Shown: positions 48,500-61,800 of the stretch, in pieces
Layout of the letters: the number at the start of each line of letters is the position of its first letter
How positions within the stretch are numbered: position 1 is the first letter of the stretch
Assembly: GCA_030549495.1 (NCBI GenBank)
Contig: JAUIRK010000715.1
Location: forward strand, 62,001 to 126,000
DNA: 64,000 nucleotides
Source of the DNA: Nectonema munidae
Taxonomy: Eukaryota; Nematomorpha; Nectonematoida; Nectonematidae
Reading direction: 5' to 3'
Notes under the pieces: generated by a model
Told to the model about the DNA's origin: nothing
Database searches by the model: none
What the model saw: only the letters and a program-made list of their open reading frames with translations
Position numbers and translations under genes: made by a program

Positions 48500-48760
48500 T
48501 AGCTTCTTCATTCCACAAATTACTTTGCCTTTACACTAGCAATAAACACTAAACAGTGTGTGTTGCAGAGGCCTAGTCCAAATTGAGGTTTTGATTTTAA
48601 CAATGCCTTACTTACAAAGACTAAAAAAGGCAGATTTATTTCTATGCTTGCTGGAGCATCATCTGTCGTAATTGAGATTATTTTTTGGAGATGCATCATT
48701 ATCGTCAACAAAATTCTCGAAAGGGTGATAAATATCTTCACCACGAGTCTTTTTCTTTAG
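48500..48760 (-). mobile_element. hAT transposase fragment
   Basis: The minus-strand frame reads MHLQKIISITTDDAPASIEI, then SKALLKSKPQFGLGLCNTHC. A TDDAPAS block followed by an x-C-x-T-H-C-L segment corresponds to the STDGAPSM and CIIHRE regions of ZBED/SCAND3-type hAT transposases. No termini were found. Confidence 0.45.
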
Positions 48761-48769
48761 AGTAATGAA

Positions 48770-50338
48770 AGTTAAGGATTACTATTTTATAAGATTGTGA
48801 TATAAAATCATGCGCAAAAATACACCACACCAGCCTCTTAATTGATCACAAAAATCTACTTTTTCCAAATCAAATATTATTTGATTCTTTATTTGTTATA
48901 TAATTTCTATTCTGTAAATAACTCCATTATTTGAAAGTGGCATAGGATGCACAAATTATCTCTGGTTTATTTATAAAATTTTAAATATAATAAATATCTT
49001 TTACGGTTATTACGGAGCGTAAATATACTTAGTGAAGACTCTAACATGGATAAAAACTGATCGAAAAAAATTTACACCATATCACATATGTATTTATATG
49101 TAAGGTCCGATTATTATTAGAACAACTAATGAGAGCGAAATCTAATTTTAAATCTGATCTGGCCCTAATATTCTAGTTATCCACACAAAAAGCATAGGCT
49201 GCATAGAGTATATTTGCACTCTAGTTGGTTACTAGCCTGTGAGAGGCAACAGTTTTGCAATATCAAAACATTTGTTTTATAATCAAAAGGATTAAATAAA
49301 TATGGAAGAGTATTTTAATTGGAAAATTAGATAACTTATGTATGATGAATGAAAATTATTGTAATGATAGAAAATGAACATATTTTGGGTTGGGCTTACG
49401 GACGTTAAGAAATGTCTTTGCGAGCACCATAGGGCGAGTGAGATATACTTAAGCACTCCTGATTTAGAAAATACTGAAATAGGCATGGATTGTTGAAGGA
49501 ATTAAAGAGTAAATAGGCGTGGATTACTCGAGTTAGTGTAGAGTTGAAGGGTATAAATAGAAAAAGGTACTTATAAATGAGGATCTAAATCCGCCCTCTA
49601 ATTTATTTTCTAAAATTATTTCTGTTGATAACGATATAAAAAGGAGTTCTAGGTAAATGATAATATTCCGAGTGACATGACTCCAGCCAATTTGAACTCG
49701 CATTTATTAAAATTATATACAAACTAAACAACTCACTAGCTAACTAATTATAATAAAGTAACTAACAAAAAATTACAATTCTAAAAGTTAATAGAAAAAT
49801 GGTAAAGTCTTCATTCAAAAGTTAGTGTAGGATAAATTTTTGACCACTATGGTCATCAACATATCTGTACTACTACAAGAAGGATGACTAGTTGTTAGGA
49901 TTGAAGTAAAATGTGTAAGAATGAATAAACTTTCTCGAAAGAAAAAACTTTCGTACACATATTACTTTAATCCCAATAACTCCGTAACCCATCCTCTTCA
50001 GTTGTGGTAGAATAGGTCTGTTGATTTTTATATTGTGGTCAACTAACTTTTGAATAACGACTTTTTAGTGTCCTGTAGTACATTTTATATATTCCACGTC
50101 TTTTTTGCCACTTTATATATTATGTTTCTAATTGCGAACAATAATAATACGAATACACACACAAAGATAAAATTATTAAGACACTATATCTACAAAAGTA
50201 TATGATGTATACTGATGCTCATATTCATATATCTCTCATAGTTTCGGCGTAACCAGAAAGAACTCATTTCGAAAATCTACTACAGGTTTTCTGCTATTGC
50301 ATTAGAATTCCTTCGCCAAGCTCACGTCTTGATGAATA
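48770..50338. other. Intergenic, nothing recognised
   Basis: AT-rich with CTAACTAA-like simple words near 49710-49770. No gene was seen. Confidence 0.4.
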
Positions 50339-50346
50339 GCTAACAC
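50339..50346. repeat. Left target-site duplication GCTAACAC
   Basis: Identical to 52219-52226 on the other side of the hAT. Confidence 0.9.
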
Positions 50347-52218
50347 CAGTGGCGGATCGAGCTTCTGATCATAGGGGGGGAGGGGCTATTTTTTAAAAAA
50401 ATTTGAAAAAATCTATACATGTTTTTACTCTGCTGTAAAGCAAACAGTTTGGCATGATCAACAATATCTTTAGAGTTAATATCACGGTGTATATATGCCA
50501 ATGATAAACCATTTAATCGATCTTCTCCCATTGTTGTACGAAGGTAAGATTTTAAGTATTTCAAAACAGAAAAAGTTCTTTCAGCGGTAGTAGTTGAAAC
50601 TGGAAGTGTTGCATATATCGTTAGAAGAGAATATATATTTGGATAAAATGTTGGATTACAATTTTCCAAAGCAGAGATACAATCATAGTTATCTTTAGGC
50701 AAAGACTATCAAAATGTCTTCTAGATTTCAAACTCGGATTCAATTTCATTTATTGAACATTTTATGTTTACACAATATTTTTTAAATCCTTGTTTTATTA
50801 GAGAATTAAGGTTTGTATTAATTGAAAACTGCGGCAACAAACCACAAAAAAGAATGATGACTTTGAAATCTTGTCTCTATCTGACATATAATTTAATCCA
50901 AAAATAGTTAAAAAAAGTCTGTCGATAATACTCAAACAGTGAACTTGCTGAAACATTGTTTTTAAGAGTTCTAACGTCTAACTACTTTTGGTAATTGCAA
51001 GGGATCTTTTCCATAAAGTTTTTGAGTTTTTCAAATATGTTTTTGTATTTTTCCTCAGAGTTTTGTACATCTTGTAAATTCTTTTTCATGACTAGACAAG
51101 TACCGATTTTTGAGGGTTAGTCTAAAAAACCGTTTGCAGGGGATTGTCACCAGTTGACAAGGTTTCATATTGGATTTACCAACGTGTTCTTCAGCAAAAA
51201 AACACAAAAACTACAAAAAAAGACCTTTAAAATGTCTTGAATAAGTCAACCATTCATACTGCTCAAAACAAAAAGGAGTAATTCTTCTTTCTTTACCTTC
51301 TTTATTTATTTCACTAGGCCAAGAACTAGATTCCCTATTGGAAGACAAATGTGTTTGGACAAATATAATTTATCACTGTCTGATACTTTACTTGGCCCAC
51401 CAAAATTCATGAAAGCACGAGCAATATCATTTTCTTGTAACGAATTCAAATCGATAATGTTCATAGACATAGAGTCACTGGCTTGGTCTTTCTTTGCTTT
51501 AGGAGCATTTGGTTCTTGACTAGTAGAAGTAGAAATAACTTTATTACTTTTTTTTTTAAATAAAAAAATCTGATATTTTTATTCGTTTATTGCTTAATCT
51601 TTTTTCCATATCAACCAGAAAACTAAACATCAAAAAATAAATTAATATATAAAAATATAGTAAGAGATCAATTGTAGAAATTGCATAAAAAGCCATAGAA
51701 CTAACTTACTTCAAAAGAAATTTAGTAAGTGTGCGAACAAAGAAATAGAAATATAAATGAGAACAAGAAAGTGAGTTAAGAATGATTTAAAAAACACAGC
51801 AAACTGACGCCATTTTAGAGAGTAAGAACAAAAAATTAAAAAAAAACTAAAATTTAAAAGAAAATAAGTAAAAGAATAATAAAAGTAGAAAAATAAATTT
51901 TGATTTACTGTCTGGACGAAATATGCATTTTTATGCGTAGATAAATAGACAGAAAAAATCTAATCACACAGAAGGGATAGTATCTAAAAATTATGAGGGG
52001 TTGACGTCTTCATTCCTTTAGAGTTTTGGTAGATAGTGACTAAAATTATAAGAGCTTGTCTTCCTTGTCTAACCTCTTGAGATATGGCTAGAAAAATTCA
52101 TTTGATAACGGCATTCAGCAAGGCAAGAGAATAATTGTTAAGAATTAATGTTAAATATTTTATGTAAATATTTTCAAAAATTTTCACAGGGGAGGCCTCC
52201 CCCTTGAATCCGCCACTG
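50347..52218 (-). mobile_element. hAT transposon with perfect 8-bp target duplication
   Basis: The termini CAGTGGCGGATCGAG (left) and TTGAATCCGCCACTG (right) are inverted, with sub-terminal GGGGGGGAGGGG and GGGGAGGCCTCCCCC. Perfect direct repeats GCTAACAC flank it. The minus-strand frame 50702-50340 encodes the C-terminal dimerisation domain: YPNIYSLLTIYATLPVSTTT, AERTFSVLKYLKSYLR, RLNGLSLAYIHRDI, similar to ZMYM1-type hAT proteins. The rest of the transposase is decayed, and a short LINE 3' end lies near its right side. The perfect duplication suggests it is younger than the other hATs here. Confidence 0.9.
51928..52130 (+). mobile_element. 5'-truncated LINE 3' end inside the hAT
   Basis: It matches 33906-34105 (GCATTTTTATGCG at the start, GCAAGGCAAGAG at the end). 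The two copies share their 3' end but not their left flank, as expected of 5'-truncated insertions of one LINE family. No target duplication was determined. Confidence 0.55.
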
Positions 52219-52226
52219 GCTAACAC
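52219..52226. repeat. Right target-site duplication GCTAACAC
   Basis: Identical to 50339-50346. Confidence 0.9.
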
Positions 52227-52880
52227 TATATTCTTTAAGACTATGACAAAGGGCATCGATTGCTAGACTTTGATCTCTTTGTCGGGAAGTTGATGGCTAC
52301 TGATGGTAGGAAATAAATTCTACATCTACTGTTGTTATTCCAGCTTGATGGACTAGAATTTAAGAACATTGCTACTTCGATATTGCATGTTTTCCTCTTT
52401 CTTTTCTATTCAAGTTACGTTTCCTTTACTCTAGCAATCTCTTTCTTTTGTAAAATTTTTTTATCGAATCCAGCCATTTTGACTTTTCTTCCTTTTTATC
52501 TTTGCAGCATCTGAAACTCAGGAGTTATTCATTTATTTTTATCATTTAAAGAAAATATGCTCTTAAAATGACAAACAGATCTTCTAACTGTTTTTCCAGC
52601 TTTCCTTTTTTGAAACAGAAAAGTAACTGTATCGTTTTACAATTTCTGTACTTTACAATGATACAGATAATAACACACGCACAAATTCAAAAAACAAATA
52701 TAAATTATGGAATTATAAATTGGTATACTTTCCATCAAAGCAATCTGGAGGAGAACTTTTGAATCTAACCTAGGAAGCGATTTAATTGCTGTTTTAGGAA
52801 CTAATTCTGTAGATGAAGATTGTTTATCTGTAAAAAACATAGGAAAATATAAAATGAATGTAATAATATGGATTTATTAG

Positions 52881-53179
52881 GAGGGCTACGGAGTAAGAAT
52901 CGTGGAATTGGAGTCGACAAAACTGTGTCGACAACGAAAGAATCAATAAGATTTTATGACAAACGCTAATATCATTTTTTAATACTATGTCTTTAAATCG
53001 ATTTATTTTTTAAACTCTGGAAAAATTTAATGTAGAAACATATAACTATAAAAAAAAATTAGAGTATAGTTTCACTCAAGGTAAAGTCTAGCATAGTTCA
53101 CATAAGGTATGATTAAAACTAACCGAAGTTTTACTAAGATGAAGTAAGAGTCTGAATAACAACAGATTCCGCAGCCCTG
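52881..53179. mobile_element. hAT MITE, CAGGGCTGCGGA family
   Basis: The left end is GAGGGCTACGGAGTAAGAAT and the inverted right end is CAGGGCTGCGGAATCTG. The flanking 8-mers TTTATTAG and TTTATTAA match at seven of eight. Near the left end it has GGAGTCGACAAAACTGTGTC, the TCGAC-type words also seen at 5570-5880. Confidence 0.75.
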
Positions 53180-53639
53180 TTTATTAACAAATCTTTTAGA
53201 AATTAAAAGATTTTTCATTTCTATAAACAGAATTTTGTTATAATCACTCATTACTTCAACATAAAATGTTTAAAAATTCCCCTAAAACTTTGAAATCAAA
53301 TTAATCAGGTTAACTTTCCCATTAATTAAAAGTTCGTGAAAAAACTTTACAAATAATTACAAGACGAATTTATGAGAAATATTTTTAATACATTCAATCT
53401 AAATGGTAACAGGCATATACCGCAATAAAGCAATCACGTCAATTTAAAGGTAAGCCAAATTTAGCATAATCTGGAATTATGCGAATACAGTTAGCGTTAC
53501 TAAAAATTTTCATCACTGTTATAAAAATTTAGAAAAAGAAAAATATATTTGTTATTATAATTGTAAGCTGAATTCATTAAAATATTAGATGATGTTTGTC
53601 ACTCTGCTGGTAATTTCAAGTGTCCTAGTTATAAGAAAA

Positions 53640-55440
53640 CTTTAGATTACAATAGACTCTGTTTTGCGTATGAAAAATACATCTTTTACTAAAAAATGTT
53701 TTAATTTGAATCTTTTTCTTGATAATATACAAAAAATTGATTGGATAAATTCATTATATCATTATTATGATCATCGAAATGAATATTTTAAATTCTTTAC
53801 TCAGCTTCTATTGAATGAAATTTTAAGTTGCACTACATATAAGTGTTTTTATAAATCTTCTCGACAGTATTATAAAACTTTATTGAATCCTTGGATGAAT
53901 AATGAATATGATTAAAACTAAAAATAAAATTCATTATAAATTTAGAAAAAAGTTTTCCTATTGTTTGAAGCAACGATTTATTCGTTTACGTAATCAAGTA
54001 AAAACACTGATCTACACCCCCTTAAAGAAAAATATTATAAAATCTCTTTCATACAAATAAAAAATCTAAAAATATTTGGTTAGAGTTGAACAAAATTATG
54101 AATCGTAATAAAGATGCTATTATTTTAGATATCAATGACAAATTAACACATGGCATCACTTCTATAGCAAACTATTTTAGTCAATATTTTTCACAAAAAA
54201 ATATTGTTTCAATTTGCAGGGATGAATATAAAAAGTACTTAAATTTGTGTTCTTTAACCTTTGATAAGCTCATTGTTGATAACATAATTTTAGCTATTTA
54301 TAAAATGAAAATTAACTCCTCTATCTAACTTGCTTTTTACTTATTGGTTATAAAGATATAAAGTTATAAAGTTTATCCTGAAGTCTTTAAATTTAATAAG
54401 GTTGTGTCTGTCTTCAAAAAAGGGGATAAATATCAAGTTAAAAACTATAGGCCTATAAGCTTAGTAAAATATTTGAAAAACTATGATGAAATTTCTTCTT
54501 ACTTCAACAAATTTAATTTATTGTATCAGAATTAATTTGGATTCTGAAAAAAATTATAGTACGTAACATGTAAATGTTTCTCGCATAAATGATATAATTA
54601 CAAAAATGGAATCGAATGAGACTGTGTTTATATTTTTTATTGATCTAACGTCTACCTTTGATAGCATACCCCACGAGATACTCTTAAATAAATAAACTAT
54701 TATGGATTTGATAAATTAAGCCATTTATGGTATCTTATTTGGTTAAATCGTAAACAGTTGGTAACATATAAAAACGCCTATTCAGATATTGCTCATATTA
54801 ATATTGGTATACCTCTAGGATCTGTTCTGCGTACACTCACCTCTGAATAACTTCAAAAGCATAGTTATCTAAAATTAACAAAATTGCATTCTAAAGAATT
54901 TTAAGTGTTATTTCTCATTTGAAATTAAAATAATGTTATATAATGCACGCTTTTTACCTCACTTACTACTGTAGTATTGTTTAGGGACACCAAAATACTT
55001 CACCAATTTTAAAAGTACAAAAAAAAAGTCTTGAGATATATTTGTAACTCAAATTATTATTACTCATATACAATTAAATTGTTCTATATGTATAAAGTTC
55101 TTAAATTTTCAGAACTTTATAAATTTTATCTCATTGTTTATTCATGATTTTTCTTACATCAATTGGCTTTGAATTTTTCTAAACTTCTTCTAAATTTTCA
55201 AATTTCACAATATTCGAATCGATTCCCTAATAACGCAAGAATACCTTTAAGAACAAATAGTTACAGTCCAATTTCTGTAATTCAAGACGATTTTGAATAA
55301 AAATCTAAAGACTTGATTTTTTAATAGTTATAATTCTTATGGCAATGTTTTTAGCTGTTATGTCTGTAATAGAAAAGTTGTAACAGTGCAAATGTAAATA
55401 TTGATTTATATATTTTTTTAACTACGTACAAACACATATC
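53640..55440 (+). mobile_element. Decayed LINE (linker and reverse transcriptase)
   Basis: Plus-strand frames give the pre-RT linker (53664-53915 and 54086-54328, ending in the HGITSIANYFSQYFSQKN segment typical of the region before RT), then KKGDKYQVKNYRPISLVK near 54420, motif A FFIDLTSTFDSIPHEILL near 54635, motif B NIGIPLGSVL near 54810, and RIPLRTNSYSPISVIQ near 55240. There are many frameshifts and internal deletions, and YADD was not located. Same broad LINE type as the one at 1-1857 but clearly older. Confidence 0.75.
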
Positions 55441-55615
55441 TATATAATTATATTGTATATATTTTATGAAAATCATTTATATTCATTAATTTCAAATTAA
55501 TCAAAGTTATATTAGTAGAACATCTAAGCGTAACTTTTCCTTTTGGCCATCCATTATTGTTAAGTCTATCATTTGTCATATTAGACGCAAAAACTTTTTT
55601 TTGCACTTTATTATA

Positions 55616-57944
55616 CAACATGACCTCAATTAACGAGTGAGTTCCGTTCCTGGAAAAACGTTCGTAAGTTGAAAACTCGTTAATAGAAGCGCATTTTTCA
55701 ATTGACTCCCATTATAAAAATTTTAATGCGTTCCTACGAAGTTCACAAACTCCACCCGTTTCCAAATCCAAGGCTTTATTTTAAGAAAATAGAATAATTG
55801 AACAACTTATAAACATGTTAAAATTGGCAAGATTCATTAACTAATAATCATTTAATACAGTATTATATGAAACTAGAGTGTTTGAAAGTTGAGGTAATGT
55901 TATAGTTGGTAGAGGTGTGAAGTTTTACTAAGAGGTTGATGATGGCGCACCAACAGCTGCAGGGGAGTCTGGGTCGTTATCACTTGAAGAAGTTGCTTTA
56001 AACCCTTCATAGTTATGATCATCGAGGGCAAGCAGAGCAGGATCATCTTCGAAGATGCAATCAATGCCTTCAGCAGAAAATACAGATTCAGCATAAGCTT
56101 TGTTGACAGGCTGGATGGGTGCATTCGGCTTGGAAAAAAATGAAGTTAATGTCATATGCTTAGCAAGCAACTTTTTTTCTCTGTAAAGTTGCTTATATGA
56201 GAGAAGGGGATTTTCAAGATTACGTTCTAGCTTAAAATACTATGCTCTCGATTTGGATCATTGTTAACAAGGATCTGCAAACCCTGTTTCAAGTAGGACA
56301 TTGAATCAGAAACCATTTTTCCTGTTATATTAAGTTGTGGCATTTGTTCTTCTTCTTTATCCTCTTTATCTTCACCAGTTCGGTCCCGTTCTATAGCCAT
56401 TAAATCCTCATTTGTTAACTCCTCAGTATGTGAATCAAGCAATTCATTAACATCATCTTCATTGACTTCTTCAAAGCCCACTTGATGCGCAAGGTTCAAG
56501 ATTACATCCATGGTAGGTTGGGTTGTATGCAACCCATGAAAGTCATTCACACACCATTCATGTTAGACTCTGTAACTTCTTTCCATGCTTCAGATACATT
56601 GTCAATGGCATTTTTGATGTTAAAACTTTTCCAAATCTACGAGTTTTCGGCTTATATTACTATCTATTGCACAAATCATTTGCCTGAAGGTACGTCGAAG
56701 ATAATAATCTTTGAATGTAGAGATTATACCCTGGTCCATTGACTGAATTAATGAGGTCGTGTTCTTGGGCAGAGACTCCACCCGAATATGATCATTAATA
56801 TCTGATAAGTTTATGGGATAACCAGGTGCATTGTCAAGCAGAAACAATGCTTTATGAGAGATGTTCTTACCGGCACAACATCTCTCAACTGTTTGGCAGA
56901 AAAAAATCGTGAACCAGTCTTTGAAGACAGTGCAAGTTGTCCAAGCCTTCTTCTTGGATCGCCAAATTACTGGCAGATTCGCCTTCACAAATTCCTTAAG
57001 TGCTCTAAGGTTTTCTGATTGATTAATGATGAGGGGTTTTAGCTTTAAATCACCTGCAACATTACTACCAAGAAGCAAGGAGATTCGGTCTTTAGAGGCT
57101 TTATGCCCGGGAGCCAACTTTTCTTCCTTCGCAATAACGGTCATTTTAGGCATCTTCTTCCAATACAGAGCGGTTTCGTCTGCATCGTCGGTTATAATTT
57201 ATTTCAGAACGAGAAGATAATTGGGAGCCGCCACTTTATCTGCACTCGCAGCTTCACACAATGCAAATTTTACATTCTCTTGAATTGGTCAAGCCGGGGT
57301 TCTCCTTATGTTTTTTCTTGAGATTTTCAAATAAAGATAGAGCCTTTTCTTGAATTGGAGAATTAGTCATTAGGCAGTCATTTCTTACACACATATCGTT
57401 CAGCCATAGTGATAACAAACGTTCCATATCTTGCATTACAGTAGGTCTATACTTGGTTACAAATTTAGCACTTAAAGGGGTTGATCACTTGGCAGTTAGC
57501 AGGATTTTTTCTTTGTCTTTTTTAATTGTGGCTACCGTTCAAGCAGAAAGATTGTAATGATTGGTGAGATCACGGGGTTTTTCGTCCAGTTCACGGTTTT
57601 TTAATATTTCCAACTTTCTAAAGGAATTGCTTTTCTAGCCTTTTTGGCCGGTCCACCAACACTTTTCTAACTTGCGTTTCGCTTACCAGCCATTTTCAAG
57701 GGAGGAAGAGGAATTAATCCAAAATTTACTCAATAATAATTTTAAAAAAATAAATAACATAATTAAAAAAAACAAATTAATAAAAAATAATTTCTGTATT
57801 ATTTGATACTTACGATAACGTAACTTATCTAACAAGCAGATTACTCGTAACTTTGCCGTTTTGCTCGTTAATAGATGCAACGTAAAACAGCATTTTACTC
57901 GTATCTTCAGAAATTCGTTATTCGAAGCCTCGTATAACGGGGGA
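55616..57944 (-). mobile_element. Tigger (pogo superfamily) DNA transposon with broken transposase
   Basis: Both edges carry TA-flanked, TACGAG/AACGAG-rich inverted ends (left ACCTCAATTAACGAGTGAG; right, inverted, CCCCCGTTATACGAGGCTTC), the style of Tigger terminal repeats. The minus strand reads from MAGKRNAS near 57693 through a CENP-B-like DNA-binding region to a DDE domain in 57153-56620: GHKASKDRISLLLGSNVAGD, VIWRSKKKAWTTC, LFLLDNAPGYP, PKNTTSLIQSMDQGIIS. The first catalytic Asp is in DADETALYWKKM just upstream. A C-terminal acidic tail continues at 56550-55928. Several stops and shifts lie in the N-terminal half. It is close to the Tigger1/jerky branch. Confidence 0.9.
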
Positions 57945-58430
57945 TATATATATTGTTATTCTTATTTGAACGTGTAAGTCTTCAACACTCAATCCCTATT
58001 ATGCTCCTAAAACTTTTTATAATAAATAAATAACCAAAAAATAGAAATGATATAAAATTAAAGCTGGTGGATCTGTTTATATTGCTGATTCATTCAATTT
58101 TACATTAAATATCTATGCGCATTGAAACAATTTTAGTTTCTAATGAATTCTTAATAGTCAACATAGAGATGTTATTTAGATAATTGGCTTCAATATCCAA
58201 GATCCTGTGTTCAATCTAGCATCAAACCTTTCTTCATTCGACACAAGAGGCACACGTCTTTTGGATGAAAGCCAAATTCAATTCTTACTTACCTTTAAGT
58301 TTAAGAAGTAGATTCCGATATCTTTAGAAGATAAAATTTATTTAAAAAAACTATTATCTATAAAAATTAATAAATTTAGCAGACAAAAACATTCGAAATT
58401 ATAGTTTAATATATTAAAATATTTTAAAGA
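57945..58430. other. Intergenic between Tigger and tRNA-like sequence
   Basis: AT-rich; nothing recognised. Confidence 0.4.
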
Positions 58431-58502
58431 TTACACATAGCTCAGTGGTAGAGCATTCGACTGCAGATCGAGAGGTCCTTGGTTCAAACCTAAGTGCCCC
58501 CT
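58431..58502 (+). tRNA. tRNA-Cys(GCA)-like sequence, probably a pseudogene
   Basis: D arm (GCTCAGTGGTAGAGC), anticodon arm (TTCGA-CTGCAGA-TCGAG, anticodon GCA at 58463-58465), variable loop and T arm (CTTGG-TTCAAAC-CTAAG) are all present, and A-box and B-box promoter positions look usable. The acceptor stem fails: the 3' strand is the normal TGCCCCC, but the 5' strand is TTACACA, pairing at only two of seven positions. Similarity to tRNA-Cys starts just before position 8, as if the 5' end had been replaced. The T stem differs from the usual CCCGG/CCGGG but stays fully paired (one G-T). It is most likely a 5'-truncated tRNA gene copy or a tRNA-derived repeat head. Confidence 0.75.
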
Positions 58503-58694
58503 TAGAATTTAAAAGTTGAATAAAATTCGAAGTTTTTTTAAGTTAAAAATAAATCTTAAATAAGAAATGTTATCTTCCGATTTCAAATAAATTTATAAAA
58601 TCGCTTTATATAAAAAAATAATGTTGTAACTATAATAAACAATTATATTACACAAAATATATGACCATAAAAGAAAGAAAAATAATAGGATAAA

Positions 58695-58883
58695 TCAAGA
58701 AAAATTTAAAATACCCAAAAATAATTCTTCTGAATAGGATACTCTTTTAAGGTTATCTTCTTTATCGTTTATTTTATTTGAAACATCTAATTCACAAACT
58801 TGTTTGAATTGAAGATTTGATAGAATATAACACGACGAATCAAACTTTGGTAAGAAACTACATAAATTTCTAAAGTCAACATT
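58695..58883 (-). CDS. PCMTD1: PCMTD-like gene, last coding exon
   Basis: The acceptor is CTTTTTAAG before 58883; it ends at TGA. It encodes NVDFRNLCSFLPKFDSSCYI and a charged stretch DVSNKINDKEDNLKR, ending YSEELFLGILNFS. It is the least conserved part, where vertebrate homologues carry the SOCS box. Confidence 0.7.
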   Translation of the reverse strand, partial: NVDFRNLCSFLPKFDSSCYILSNLQFKQVCELDVSNKINDKEDNLKRVSYSEELFLGILNFS

Positions 58884-61800
58884 CTTAAAAAGAAAACAAT
58901 TTAAAATAGTTTTATAATTAAACAATTAAACTTAGTAATATGAAAAATTACCTCCCAGTAAGGAAACTTTTGATGAATTTTATTCACTAAAGTTGAACGA
59001 ATTGCATGCCGGCATATATTTTGCAGAGTTGCAATTCGATCAGATGTGGAGTTAATTTCAAAAAAGTCTTTTTGTTCAGAAATTGGAAAAATCATCTGAG
59101 AGAAGGTTACGGATGAAATAATGTCTTTGGCAAAGGTGTATTGTGAAACACGTAAATACCTCATGAGCTAAAGAAAAAGTTTAATCTATTTCAAAATACG
59201 AAAAAACGAAAAAATGATTACGGTATCATCAATTGGTAAAACTAAAATGCCTCCAATTGCTAAGTGATCAAGAATAAAATTCTCAAATTGTGGTAAAATT
59301 TGGAAACCACAGTATATTCTATCGTAAAACATATATTTATTACATTTTTTCATATTGAAAAAATTTGCATTGAAAAAAGATGGAAAAGCAAAACCACCAA
59401 GAACATCAAGAGCAGGTTCTGATTGTATAAACTCTTTCACATACTTGCACGAAAATTTATAAAGAGAATCAATGGCTTCAACTCCATCATTAATACCAAG
59501 AGAACCTGAAAACATAAAAACGTGTATAACTACGAATATTGTCTTAGAAAATGAATTTGCCTATGTTCCTGATTTAAAGTGGTTTTAAAATAGTGTAACT
59601 AACAAAATTACTAACTAATTTAATTATTTCATAACAACTGTTTATCTCTATAAATTGCTATTACCCATATTTAATTTTTTTTTATTTAAAGATGCAACAT
59701 CAGAAAATTTATCGTAGAAAACAAAATAAATAAGGAAAACGGGTAAATTTATCTTATGCAAAATGTAAAAATCTATAATTAGAAAATTACTAACTTTCAA
59801 GGAGGCCTTAGTGCTTTTGTTTTATGGAAATACGTAATCTTTCTATTCGAACAAAAACGACAGTTTCGAATAACTGCCAAAGGATTATAAAGAAAAGATA
59901 GATATTTTTTGCACCTACTGCAAAAACATAACTGCTGTAAAGAAGATCCGACCAGAACATATCATTAATATGGACTTGATATCCCATTGAATCGTACGGT
60001 CGAGGAAGTAGGAGCTAGTACAGTATCTATACGTATCACAGAACGAGAAATTATCTTTTACGGTTATTCTTAGTTGTCAGGCTAATGGCCAGAAACTACC
60101 TCCTATAATAATTATTTTTAAAAGAAAAACTTTACCGAAAGAAGTTTCCAGCCAGTGTACATTAACAAGACTAACTCAAAAAATCGGGTGGACGAACAAA
60201 AGATTGGCTAAATGAAATTTACGTCAAAAGACCAGATGGTTTTTTTCATACATTACCTTCCCTGCTGATCTGTCCATCTCACTAGTAGTGTTAAAACCAA
60301 AGTTAAAAAAACCATTTCTGATCTTGAAATTATTACAGGCAGATTAAGTATGGAACTACAAGCGTTAGATATTGGTGGCAACAGGACGATTAAAGTCAAA
60401 TTGCGCGCTGCGTGGGAGCATTGGATGACAGAGGGTGAACATACATTTCCCAAGACAGGAAGTCAACGGCGTGCAAGTTATGCCACTATCTGTAAATGGA
60501 TTGTAGATGCCTGGTCTAGAGTATCAGTCTCAAGTATTATCCGTGCTTTTACAAAAGCTGAAATTATTAGTGAGTCTAACTCTGATTCGATGATGATGAA
60601 TTAAATCTAGGCATAATTGATGATGAAATTGGGCAATTATTGAACTCGGATAATGAAAATGAAGAGTTTGATGGATTTGAAGATAAGAAAAATTTTCAGA
60701 AAGTGAAAAGCTGCCTTCGATTGGTTTTAAGATGACTTTATCCCAATTTATAAAAGAAAAGGTAGCATCTTAGAGTGAAATTTGTTCAGAGCAACTAGAC
60801 TTCTAAAACACGTTAAATTACATTTTAGAAAGAATTTTGAAAAGATTAAAAACAGTACGGTTGGATAGCATGAGAACAGGATTTTCAAAAGGAGTCAACA
60901 CAATTAAAACCATTTTGATTTTACGAAATATACAAGAAAAAACTTCCAAATTATGTTGATTCAGAAAAGACGTATGATAAACACTCAGCATGCGCTCACA
61001 CAAAAGGAGGAGTGGTAAAAGAGTTAGTGAGATTAGTGAAAGAAGGTATGAGAATGCAAAAATTGGAAATAAAACTAAATGTGGAAATACAAATAGTTTG
61101 ATGCAAAAGTTGCTCTGCATAAAGGATCTGTTTAATCATATATTGTTCATTATTGTTATTGAAGATTGAACAAAAAATAAAACAAATTGTTCACCATATG
61201 TTCTAATGTATGCGGGTGACTTATTTGTGATTTAAAAACAAAATGAGAGGAAGATTAAAAGTATGGACAAAACTAATTGGGACAAAAAACCAAAGATAAA
61301 ACAAAGATTATGATTTCTGGAATGATTAAAAAAAGATTTATTGTAAATGGTCTTGTGGTGTTTGTAGAAAATGTGTGCATTAAAAACAATTTATTGTAAA
61401 TCGTGTGATAAATGGATACATAGAAGATGGCAATATCGTGAAATCGATTTTAAAAATGCATCAGAGGCAGATCTAGTAGCAAATTGTTCGATAAAGCAAA
61501 TCACTAAGAGGGTAATAAATTTGAAGTTGTAAATAACTTAGCCATGTGGCGGCATTAAGTAGAATTAAAGAGAAATATGGTACACTAAGAGCAAACAAAC
61601 TTAAGCTTTGCATAAGAAAGGTAGTGAAAACGGAATAAAATGCTGAGAACAATAGCACGCAAAGTCGTAATAAGGGATATAGAAAACAATTAGATTTTGA
61701 AGATGTAAAATTGTAATATGATCAAAAAGATCTAGGTTGATGGGTAACGTAGAAAGAAAAATAGACAAGAAGTAGAATCTCAATATAGATTGCAAAAATA

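Noticed and set aside
58431-58502. Functional tRNA-Cys gene
   Set aside because: Only two of seven acceptor-stem pairs can form, so normal processing and charging are unlikely.
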